NCBI GenBank assembly: GCA_964462125.1
Contig: CAYWXT010000178.1
Coordinates: 1 to 11,782 of the forward strand
Source: JAWLFY01 sp964462125
GTDB taxonomy: Bacteria; Planctomycetota; Planctomycetia; Pirellulales; Pirellulaceae
DNA: 11,782 nucleotides
Reading direction: 5' to 3'
A program made the translations under genes and the position numbers. Numbering within the stretch: the first letter of the stretch is position 1; the number at the start of each line of letters is the position of its first letter. The notes beneath the pieces are model-generated. The model was not told the origin of the DNA. It searched no databases and saw nothing but the letters and a program-made list of their open reading frames with translations. Shown piece after piece: positions 1-6,016 of the stretch.

Positions 1-1
1 G

Positions 2-76
2 ATCGGGATCGGCGACGAACCGGATCGCAACGGCTGGACACTGGCGGGGACTCTCGAAGGATCGACATTGCTCTAA
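2..76 (+). CDS. Possible C-terminal tail of an unidentified protein (partial, runs in from the left edge)
   Basis: Frame 2 is open from the first bases to a TAA at 74-76 and would encode the last 24 residues of a protein, including GDEPDRNGWTLAGTLEG and ending in STLL. The composition (Asp, Trp, Gly and Thr, with G/C favoured at third positions) looks more like real protein than the Arg-rich alternative frame, but 24 codons are too few to identify a family. It would be the upstream neighbour of the sigma-factor gene in the same direction, separated from it by about 500 bases. It could equally be chance open frame. I assign no function. Confidence 0.3.
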   Translation: MGIGDEPDRNGWTLAGTLEGSTLL

Positions 77-126
77 GCAACGAGACGTCTCGAAGCAACG
101 TGATATTTCGAAGCAAAGATGTCGCA
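73..126. repeat. Three degenerate 18-bp tandem repeats sharing CGAAGCAA
   Basis: Three successive 18-base units (73-90, 91-108, 109-126) each begin with CTAAGCAA or CGAAGCAA and then diverge. The first unit runs into a perfect 12-bp palindrome, CGAGACGTCTCG (81-92). The units lie directly after the putative stop at 74-76. They could be operator half-sites on one face of the helix (18 bp is under two turns) or slippage products. The function is unknown. Confidence 0.6.
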
Positions 127-138
127 ATTTCCACACCA

Positions 139-174
139 ATTTACTGGGAATCGCCCATTTACTGGGAATCGCCC
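139..174. repeat. Perfect 18-bp tandem duplication (2 copies)
   Basis: ATTTACTGGGAATCGCCC occurs twice without a gap (139-156 and 157-174). It has the same 18-base period as the degenerate repeats at 73-126 but a different sequence. Being perfect, it is probably a recent duplication. It is AT-richer than its surroundings and lies about 400 bases upstream of the sigma-factor start. Confidence 0.85.
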
Positions 175-317
175 AGATTGACCGCTGCGATTGGTTTTCC
201 CTCAATCGCTGCCGAAAATTGCTCCGCCGCCGTTACCTGGCGGGCAATGCTGCGGTTCAAGTAGCAGACCAGTTCACGGCGTTTCCTGGTAGGAAGCGGC
301 GGGCTGGATTGAAGGGA

Positions 318-342
318 GCCGTTTCCGCATTGCCGGAACGGC
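318..342. other. Strong hairpin in the sigma-factor leader
   Basis: GCCGTTTCCG (318-327) pairs with CGGAACGGC (334-342), giving nine base pairs with one bulged T and a six-base loop. A second short stem, GCCGG/CCGGC, follows at about 344-362. Neither is followed by a run of T, so they do not look like an intrinsic terminator. They may fold in the leader RNA of the sigma-factor gene if transcription starts upstream. Confidence 0.35.
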
Positions 343-572
343 TGGCCGGTCTAGAATTCCGGCGACGGCTCGGCCAGTGGCGACCACAACCGACCGTCCC
401 CCGCCAAAAAATCCCCACCCACCAAGTGGCTCGGCTTTTTCCTTTCGGTTTCCTGGGACGACGACACGGTCGATAGGGACGTGTCAGCCCATGATTCATT
501 GTGGTGACAATCACGTCGGCCACCAAGCCGGAAAGTGAGTTCGGGTCAAACCCTTTTCCATAGTTACTGACC

Positions 573-2033
573 ATGATCGCTACCAACGAATTTCTGAACG
601 AAAACCACCGCCCGCCGGTCACGCCGGTTGACCGCGTCTTGAACAAGCGGGTGGGCAGCATCGACGCCGACGATGGGTTGAGCTTGTATCTCAGCCAGAT
701 GGCGGCGTTTCCGTTGCTGTCGCGCGACGAGGAGCTTCGGTTGGCTCGCAGCATCGAGCTCAACCGGAAACTTTTCCGGACGTTTTTGCTTTCCTGTGAC
801 AATGTGTTGCGGGGGGCGGTCGATACGCTCCACCGGGTTGCCCGGAAGGAAGTGGTCTTTGACCGAACTGTCCAACTCAATTCGGGAGAAACCGGGGAAA
901 AACCGCAGGTTCTCGGATGGCTTCCCCAGCACCTCCAAACGCTCGATTCGCTGCTGGAGCTGAACCGGGCTGATTTTGCCGAAGTCGCCCGCCCGCGGGC
1001 CTCGCTACGGACCAAGCGGCAGGCGTGGGAACGGTTGCGGCGGCGGCGGCGCAACGCCGTTACGCTGGTGGAGGAGCTCGGCTTGCGGATCGAGTTCCTC
1101 GAACCCTGGCTGGACACTCTTCAAGGGATCGCCCAGGAGATCGGGAAGATCTCGCATCGGTTGCGGCCAGAGGCCAACGCTCGGCTGTCGGCCGCGGCGC
1201 GGGATCAGCTGAAGTCGCAGTTGCGGGAACATCTCGATCGGGTCCAGCATACCCCGGCCAGCTTCGAATTGTTGCTGCGGCGGATGGAGAAGGCCCACGG
1301 GCGGTACACGCGATCGAAACAGCGGCTGACCGAAGGCAATCTTCGCTTGGTCGTCTCGTTGGCGAAGAAGTACCAGAACCGGGGGTTGAGCCTCACCGAT
1401 TTGGTTCAAGAAGGCAACGCGGGGCTGATGCGGGCGGTGGAAAAGTTTGACTACCGTCGCGGATTCAAGTTCAGCACCTACGCGACATGGTGGATCCGTC
1501 AAGCGATTCTCCGGGCGGTGGCCGAGAAGGGGCGGATGATCCGAGTGCCCTCCCACGTGGTGCCGGAGATGACGCGTGTGCGAGAGCTGCACATGCGGTT
1601 GGTGCACGAATTGGGACGCGAACCGACAGCGGAGGAACTCGCCACCGAGGCGGGGTTGTCGGTGGAGCAGGCCCGCACGATTGTGCTGATGAACAAGCCG
1701 CCAGCGAGCCTCGACCAGCCCGCACCGTCGGCGGAGGATGCCGACCTTGGCACGGTCCTGGAACAGCACGATCTGAATGATCCGTCGGATGAGGTTGGCA
1801 TGACCATGCTCAGCGGCCGGCTGCAGAAATTGCTGGAGACCAAACTCAGCGGCCGAGAGCGGGAGATCATTCGCCTCCGATACGGCCTGGGTGACTACCA
1901 CCGCTGCACACTCGCTGAGGTAGCGGGGCGATTCAACGTCACCCGCGAACGGATTCGTCAGATCGAAAAGCGGGCGATGATGAAGCTCCAGGCCCCCAAT
2001 TGCGCCTCGGAACTCGCCGGCTTTGTCGACTAG
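573..2033 (+). CDS. RNA polymerase sigma factor, sigma-70 family (group 1/2, RpoD-like)
   Basis: This is a promoter-recognition subunit of RNA polymerase, 486 residues long. In order it has region 1.2 (about 34-62, DDGLSLYLSQM), a long family-specific spacer (about 63-245), regions 2.1-2.4 (about 251-330, with RLTEGNLRLVVSLAKKYQNRG, DLVQEGNAGLMRAVEKFD and KFSTYATWWIRQAI), region 3 (about 331-385), and region 4 (about 425-473) with the helix-turn-helix TLAEVAGRFNVTRERIRQIE. Strand-melting aromatics are present (F298, F300, Y303, W306, W307). Q310 matches E. coli Q437, but the position of T440 is L313, and the segment after it (EKGRMIRVPSHVV) departs from the usual DQARTIRIPVHMIE. This suggests an alternative, RpoD-paralogous group 2 factor rather than the primary sigma. 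An acidic region 1.1 is not evident. The ATG at 573 is the first start after an in-frame TAG at 561, and no Shine-Dalgarno is visible. Its stop overlaps the convergent regulator gene. Confidence 0.93.
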   Translation: MIATNEFLNENHRPPVTPVDRVLNKRVGSIDADDGLSLYLSQMAAFPLLSRDEELRLARSIELNRKLFRTFLLSCDNVLRGAVDTLHRVARKEVVFDRTVQLNSGETGEKPQVLGWLPQHLQTLDSLLELNRADFAEVARPRASLRTKRQAWERLRRRRRNAVTLVEELGLRIEFLEPWLDTLQGIAQEIGKISHRLRPEANARLSAAARDQLKSQLREHLDRVQHTPASFELLLRRMEKAHGRYTRSKQRLTEGNLRLVVSLAKKYQNRGLSLTDLVQEGNAGLMRAVEKFDYRRGFKFSTYATWWIRQAILRAVAEKGRMIRVPSHVVPEMTRVRELHMRLVHELGREPTAEELATEAGLSVEQARTIVLMNKPPASLDQPAPSAEDADLGTVLEQHDLNDPSDEVGMTMLSGRLQKLLETKLSGREREIIRLRYGLGDYHRCTLAEVAGRFNVTRERIRQIEKRAMMKLQAPNCASELAGFVD

Positions 2034-2641
2034 GAGAAATAGTGGGATTCAGCGAGCCGCCGGGCTAAACCGATTCCGGTGGCGACGCCGAGTGTTCGAA
2101 AGATCTTCGCGCGGATTCCCTCCACCGTGCGTTGGCTGATGTCGAGTTCCGCTGCGATCGCCTTGTTGGGGTACTCGTCGTAGATCAGCCGCATGACTTG
2201 GCGGTCGCGCGGACTGAGTTGGTCAATCCGGCGGAACAATTCCTGCTGCCCCCTTTCTTCTTGGGACGAATGAGCGTCGTCCGCGATCGCTTGCCGGACC
2301 GCACGCAACAAGTGGTGTGTGCTCCCTTCCGCGGGCACCAGATTCAACGCCCCTTTTTCCGCTGCCTCGGCCCAAGGATAAACCCGAGACAGGCTGACCA
2401 CCAACATTCCGCCGTCGGACGAGTGATCCGCCGCAGCTCCAGTGGTCTGCGCGCGATGGGGCGTGTTGGCCGCTACCAAACAGCCTGGGTGCGAGGCATG
2501 CGCGTCGACCGCGACCGATTGCGGCGACGTGACGGTCACGGCTTCGAACCCCTCGGCGCGGAGCGTCTGGCAGATCGCTTCGGCATGGGGAAGCCGATGG
2601 CGCGCGACGAAAACCTTGCCCGATGCTGCATCGGCTGACAT
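2030..2641 (-). CDS. FixJ/NarL-type transcriptional regulator with a degenerate receiver domain
   Basis: This is a 203-residue DNA-binding protein with two-domain response-regulator architecture. Residues 8-120 resemble a FixJ-type receiver in hydrophobic pattern (KVFVA, GF-VTSPQS, PGCLV, GALNL, LLRAVRQAI). However, the acidic pocket is replaced by ARH (13-15), the phospho-acceptor Asp by Ala (A57/A58 after GCLV), and the conserved Lys of the KPF motif is absent (VPAEG, 102-106). Residues 140-200 form a LuxR/GerE helix-turn-helix (LSPRDRQVMRLI, NKAIAAELDISQRTVEGIRAKIFRTLGV). It therefore probably acts without phosphorylation, or through another ligand or partner. I chose the ATG at 2641. A TTG lies just before it at 2644, and an in-frame TGA five codons upstream of the ATG rules out a longer protein. 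GAGGTGA at 2656-2662 is a rather distant ribosome binding site. The regulon is unknown; the neighbouring sigma gene is a candidate target by position only. Confidence 0.85.
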   Translation of the reverse strand: MSADAASGKVFVARHRLPHAEAICQTLRAEGFEAVTVTSPQSVAVDAHASHPGCLVAANTPHRAQTTGAAADHSSDGGMLVVSLSRVYPWAEAAEKGALNLVPAEGSTHHLLRAVRQAIADDAHSSQEERGQQELFRRIDQLSPRDRQVMRLIYDEYPNKAIAAELDISQRTVEGIRAKIFRTLGVATGIGLARRLAESHYFS

Positions 2642-2675
2642 CAAGTTATCTCACTTCACCTCGTGAGGATGAATC

Positions 2676-2699
2676 GGTGATTGGTGATTTCCGGGTGAT
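2676..2699. repeat. Triplicated GGTGAT motif upstream of the regulator gene
   Basis: GGTGAT occurs at 2676-2681, 2683-2688 and 2694-2699 (ATCACC on the regulator's strand). A fourth copy lies at 2761-2766, at the very end of the upstream kinase gene. The copies lie in the 116-bp gap 35-60 bases before the regulator start, where an operator or promoter would be expected. The motif is short, so chance clustering is possible. Confidence 0.3.
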
Positions 2700-2757
2700 C
2701 CATCGAGGGTCAGCTTACCAAAGTCGGAAGGCTGACCGCCAGCGTCTTGTCGACCGT

Positions 2758-3642
2758 TCAGGTGATCGGTACGGGTTGCTTCTTTCGCGGTCGACCGTCG
2801 CGGCGACGGGGCGGGGGAAGCATTTCGATGACCTGACTGGCCACCTCCTCGGTTGCTTTGTAGGAAACGTCGAGACACTCCCAACCCTGCTCGGCCATCA
2901 CATTTCGGACCCATCGAAGCTCGTCCTGAATTTCGCGAAGCTCTCCGTATTGGGCCACGGGAAGTTTCGAGATTCGCTGCAGCCGCGTCTGCCGAATCGA
3001 CTCCAAACGGACAGCGTTCATGGTCAATCCGATCACGCGGCGGGGGCTCAAGCGGGTCAGCTCTCGCGGTGGCGGTTGGCCTGGGATCAACGGGACGTTC
3101 GCCGCGCGGACGCCGTGGGAGGCGAGGAAAAAGCAGGTCACGCTTTTGGAGGTGCGTGACGCTCCGACCAGGACGACGTCGGCTTGGCCCAAATCCTCCA
3201 ACCGCTTGCCGTCGTCATGGGCCAGGGTGAAATCGACCGCGTCCATCCGGTCCATCTGCTCATAGTGCAATTCGTAGAGTAACCCAGGACGCCCTTTGGC
3301 GCTTGTCTGCAGGTAGTCTCCGAGCATGGCAAGTGCGGGGCCAAGGACGTCGATGGTGGGGACCCCCAGCCGTCGAACCTCCTGCTCCACCGCCGCGCGG
3401 ACTTGGGGATCGACCAACGAGTGGCAGATCACCGCGCCGGTCGCCGACGCATCTCGCACGACGCTGACCGCGGCGTCCGCTTTGCGAATCCCCGCCGCGT
3501 GAACGATCTCCAGCTCGACATCCGAAAACTGCGCTAGCGCCGCGGTGATCACCTGGGTCGCCGTCCGGCCGGTTCCGCCAGATAAGATCACGATCCGCTT
3601 TGCAAGATCCGGCCGCTTCGGATCATCAGGGGAAGTCGTCAT
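2758..3642 (-). CDS. Pyruvate, phosphate dikinase / PEP synthase regulatory protein (kinase and phosphorylase, DUF299 family)
   Basis: Members of this family switch PEP synthase or pyruvate phosphate dikinase off by ADP-dependent Thr phosphorylation and on again by Pi-dependent dephosphorylation, in the cytoplasm at the PEP/pyruvate node. The 294-residue length fits the family (about 270-290). Visible hallmarks are LSGGTGRTA (20-28) in the place of the usual SDSxGETAE, the HDDG segment (142-145), the P-loop-like VGASRTSKS (159-167) followed by ANVPLIPG (181-188), RVIGLTMNAVRLESIRQTRL (202-221), and a C-terminal SYKATEEVASQVIE. The Asp of the first motif is replaced by Gly22, which is unusual. 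A Pro/Arg/Lys-rich tail (277-291) extends the end. I chose the ATG at 3642 because it gives the family length; the frame is open back to 3804 and another ATG lies at 3654. No target dikinase gene is in the window. It is divergent from the secreted protein gene at 3810. Confidence 0.88.
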   Translation of the reverse strand: MTTSPDDPKRPDLAKRIVILSGGTGRTATQVITAALAQFSDVELEIVHAAGIRKADAAVSVVRDASATGAVICHSLVDPQVRAAVEQEVRRLGVPTIDVLGPALAMLGDYLQTSAKGRPGLLYELHYEQMDRMDAVDFTLAHDDGKRLEDLGQADVVLVGASRTSKSVTCFFLASHGVRAANVPLIPGQPPPRELTRLSPRRVIGLTMNAVRLESIRQTRLQRISKLPVAQYGELREIQDELRWVRNVMAEQGWECLDVSYKATEEVASQVIEMLPPPRRRDGRPRKKQPVPIT

Positions 3643-3652
3643 GATGGTTCCC

Positions 3653-3670
3653 ATCGTGCACGATTCGTGC
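3653..3670. promoter_or_regulatory. Overlapping palindromes upstream of the DUF299 kinase start (candidate operator)
   Basis: Two perfect dyads overlap here: ATCGTGCACGAT (3653-3664) and GCACGA-T-TCGTGC (3658-3670). Together they give three alternating half-sites of TCGTGC. The site lies 11-28 bases upstream of the chosen start of the minus-strand kinase gene, inside the 167-bp divergent intergenic region shared with the secreted protein gene. This fits a repressor site or an RNA hairpin at the translation start. The regulator is unknown. Confidence 0.4.
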
Positions 3671-3809
3671 CGTTTGCTCCACCGGCCACCTATTTTTCGT
3701 GGCTTCCCAAACCCTGGCGTTCTGGCAACACGTTCGTTCAACTGGTGGTTGGGGATTCGCTCCCCTCGTTCACCACCCCGACGCTCCCTCCATGTTTGGC
3801 TCAATCACG

Positions 3810-4523
3810 ATGAAATGCTGCATGACCTATCCTGCCGCCAGTGCCATGACCGGCCTCGCCGCTGCGTTCTTTTTTGCGATGGTGCTCCCTGCGGCCGCCG
3901 AACCTCCAAACGCTGACGCTGGATCAGAATCGTCAAAAGCCGTTGGCACGGTTGTCTTTGAAGAGGACTTTGAGGAGGGAATCGACCACTGGGACGTGCT
4001 CGATCCGACGACGTGGCGGCGGGCGTCACGAGAGGGCGATCACACCTTCGAAATCACGGCTCGCCAGAGCAAGTATCAGCCGCCGACGCGCAGTCCTGGG
4101 CATGTGGCGTTGATCAAAGATTTGGAGCTCGGCAGCTTCGAGATCACGTTTCGGGTCCGCAGCACGCGCGACACCGGCGATCACCGTGACTGTTGCGTCT
4201 TCTTTGGCTACCAGGACGCCCGACATTTCTATTATGCCCACGTGGGGGCGAAGCCGGACCCGCACAGTGGCCAGATCATGATCGTCCACGATGCCCCACG
4301 CCGGGCGCTCACGGAAAACACCAAGCCGATTCCCTGGACGGATGACTGGCACACCGTGCGGGTGACGCGTGATCTGGATACCGGTCGCATTCAAGTCTTT
4401 TTTGACGACATGGAAACACCGCACATGGAAGTGGTGGACGAGACTTTCGGCGCCGGCCGCATCGGAATCGGTTCCTTCGATGACCTGAATGAGTTCGATG
4501 ACATTGTGGTGCGCGCCTTGTAA
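3810..4523 (+). CDS. Secreted concanavalin A-like jelly-roll protein (DUF1080/3-keto-disaccharide hydrolase-like)
   Basis: From the ATG at 3810 the product is 237 residues. It starts with a signal peptide: a hydrophobic stretch at about 13-26, followed by PAAA and likely cleavage after A30 before EPPN. The mature part (about 45-237) is a single beta-rich domain of the kind seen in LamG and DUF1080 proteins. It opens with VVFEEDFEEGIDHWDV and continues with a strand pattern around FEITFRVRSTRDTGD, CCVFFGYQDARHFYYAHVG, WHTVRVTRDLDTGRIQVFFDD and FGAGRIGIGSFDD, ending in FDDIVVRAL. Such domains are common in planctomycete secreted proteins and usually bind or cleave carbohydrate; no catalytic residue can be assigned here. 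The frame is open upstream to 3699, but those residues are not signal-like. ATGs at 3792 and 3822 are alternatives, and no Shine-Dalgarno is visible. The gene stands alone, divergent from the DUF299 gene. Confidence 0.8.
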   Translation: MKCCMTYPAASAMTGLAAAFFFAMVLPAAAEPPNADAGSESSKAVGTVVFEEDFEEGIDHWDVLDPTTWRRASREGDHTFEITARQSKYQPPTRSPGHVALIKDLELGSFEITFRVRSTRDTGDHRDCCVFFGYQDARHFYYAHVGAKPDPHSGQIMIVHDAPRRALTENTKPIPWTDDWHTVRVTRDLDTGRIQVFFDDMETPHMEVVDETFGAGRIGIGSFDDLNEFDDIVVRAL

Positions 4524-4616
4524 GGGGATGTCTTTGCGCGCGGGGACGATCCGGCCCGGCGGGACGGATGTACTTCGCGTCGCCGAAACGGCGCGTGGTG
4601 GCGAGGAGGCCAAGGG

Positions 4617-4636
4617 GTGCCAGGGCGTATTGGCAC
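4617..4636. terminator. Candidate hairpin between convergent genes
   Basis: GTGCCA (4617-4622) pairs with TGGCAC (4631-4636) across an eight-base loop, in the 170-bp gap between the secreted-protein gene and the convergent amidohydrolase-like gene. A second small stem, CGCCG-AAA-CGGCG, lies at 4581-4593. Neither has a T-run, so the terminator reading rests mainly on position. Confidence 0.25.
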
Positions 4637-4693
4637 TGGAAAACGTTCCGGCATTGAAACGATCCGCTTCCCGGATTTTCTACCAACCACCGA

Positions 4694-6016
4694 CTATTCG
4701 TTCTCAGCGCGGTACTTCTGCTTGTACTTTTCGTACAGCATCGTGTGTTTGCTCCGCAGGTCGACCTCGCGGCCTTGGATCCAGGCGTGGGTGACGTTCG
4801 ACTCCGATTCCAAGACATCGCCGTCGGTGACGATCAAAGTGGCGTGTTTGCCGACGTTGATGGAACCGACCTGATCATCGATCCCTAAGATTTCAGCGGC
4901 GGCCAGGGTGATTGCCCGGATCGCCTGGTCTCGTGGCAGGCCGTAGGCGACGGCAGTTGCTGCGTGGTAGGGAAGGTTTCTTGCGTTGGCTGCTCCTCCC
5001 GGTCCACCTGGGCCATCGCCGCCGATCGCAAAGCGGACTCCGGCCTGCCGCAACCGCTCGGGCAACGTGTAAGGCGCGTCGTAAGGGTCATCTCGCCGCT
5101 GCGGCAGACGATGAATGCCGGCGAGAATGACCGGGACTTGATGTTGAACCAACAAATCCGCACACGCCTCGGCGTCGTAGCCGCCGAAGATGACCAGATT
5201 CAGTCCCTGGCTTTGGGCATAGGCGACGGCAGCTTCGATCGCGGGTTGGCGGTTCGCTTCGGCAATCAGCGGGAGTTCCCCTTCGACGACTGGAATCAGG
5301 CTTTCCAACCGGATATCGCTGGGCACTTCCTGTGACGTTGACCTCCTTCGATCTCGGTAACGCCGCACTTGATCGAGCAGGTCGTCGAGCTCGCGGAACT
5401 TCTCCTCGCGTTTCTTGGCCAACGCCTTGTCATCGGAGTCGCGCGGCTGGATCGATTCCCAGGCGACGCTCAGCCCAGAGGGGGCACGCAAGATCATCTC
5501 CGAGGCGGTCCAGCCGTCGAGCTGCATCACCGCCGATTGGCCACGCAGATACCTGCCTTGGGGTGCGACGTTGGCCAGCAGCACACCGCCGGCGCGGGTA
5601 ACCGGGATCAGCTCGCTGTCTGGATTGACCGCGACCCACGCCCGGGCATTGGGATTGTCCTGGCCATACTCCGTCGTGTCGACCGTCGCGTCGACGGCAT
5701 TGATTTCACGGAGTCCCAGGTCGCTCAGCGGTTCGATCAGCCCTGGATAGACGTGTTGTCCTTCGGCCTCGATCACCTGTGTGCTCGGCGGGGGATCGAT
5801 GTTCTTTCCCACCGCACCGATGCGGCCCTCCTCGAACAGCACTGACGCCTCGGTCAGGGTCGCCCCATCGACCGGATGAACCGTCGCCCCGCGGATCAGG
5901 ATCGGTTGCTGCTGGGGCCGCCCCGGAATTTGGTCATGGGCCGAGCCAGCCGTGGACAGCCAAACGGCAAGTCCCAGAGCGAGCGCGGCAACGAAGGTGC
6001 TCTGATTGGCGTTCAT
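4694..6016 (-). CDS. Secreted amidohydrolase-like protein lacking the HxH metal motif (COG1228-type)
   Basis: The 440-residue product begins with a hydrophobic signal segment (about 8-25, cleavage near GSA-HDQ), so it is exported. It then has the composite amidohydrolase fold: an N-terminal beta sandwich (ILIRGATVHPVDG), a TIM barrel, and the C-terminal signature RNLPYHAATAVAYGL...AAEILGIDDQVGSINVGKHATLIVTDGDVLE. The place where active enzymes read PGLIDxHxH reads YPGLIEPLSDLGL, with no His. The later barrel His that I would expect near LPLIAEANRQ is Glu or Ala, while an Asp remains in IGGDGPGG. It is probably a metal-poor or inactive partner, or a divergent subfamily. The start is the ATG at 6016, because GGGAGG at 6024-6029 is well placed. 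That ATG overlaps the TGA of the upstream double amidohydrolase (TGATG), implying translational coupling. A TTG codon lies directly before it at 6019. Confidence 0.85.
   Translation of the reverse strand: MNANQSTFVAALALGLAVWLSTAGSAHDQIPGRPQQQPILIRGATVHPVDGATLTEASVLFEEGRIGAVGKNIDPPPSTQVIEAEGQHVYPGLIEPLSDLGLREINAVDATVDTTEYGQDNPNARAWVAVNPDSELIPVTRAGGVLLANVAPQGRYLRGQSAVMQLDGWTASEMILRAPSGLSVAWESIQPRDSDDKALAKKREEKFRELDDLLDQVRRYRDRRRSTSQEVPSDIRLESLIPVVEGELPLIAEANRQPAIEAAVAYAQSQGLNLVIFGGYDAEACADLLVQHQVPVILAGIHRLPQRRDDPYDAPYTLPERLRQAGVRFAIGGDGPGGPGGAANARNLPYHAATAVAYGLPRDQAIRAITLAAAEILGIDDQVGSINVGKHATLIVTDGDVLESESNVTHAWIQGREVDLRSKHTMLYEKYKQKYRAENE

Larger units (their letters stand above)
77..572. other. 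Non-coding stretch upstream of the sigma-factor gene
   Basis: This stretch of nearly 500 bases holds the two sets of 18-bp repeats and several GC-rich hairpins. I see no convincing gene in it. The open frame at 219-476 (+) starts with TTG, is extremely Arg-rich, has no ribosome binding site and matches nothing I recognise. The sigma-factor promoter should lie here, but I could not find a good -35/-10 pair. The length would allow a long regulated leader or a small RNA, which is inference only. Confidence 0.5.

Noticed and set aside
178..206. Possible sigma-70 promoter TTGACC, 17 bases, CTCAAT
   Set aside because: The -10 hexamer matches TATAAT at only three positions and lacks the critical second-position A. 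It is too weak to annotate.
257..1117. Long minus-strand open frame overlapping the start of the sigma gene
   Set aside because: It is Arg/Ser-rich and matches no family. It lies antisense to well-conserved sigma-factor coding sequence and is explained by high GC content.
1005..1901. 298-codon minus-strand open frame inside the sigma gene
   Set aside because: It is antisense to conserved sigma regions 2-4, with His/Gln/Pro-rich composition typical of a shadow frame.
3643..3804. N-terminal extension of the DUF299 protein starting at 3804
   Set aside because: The extra 54 residues are Arg-rich and unlike the family, would occupy the divergent intergenic region, and would make the protein too long.
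3699..3809. Longer start for the secreted jelly-roll protein
   Set aside because: The extra residues precede and would mask a clear signal peptide, and they show no family resemblance.
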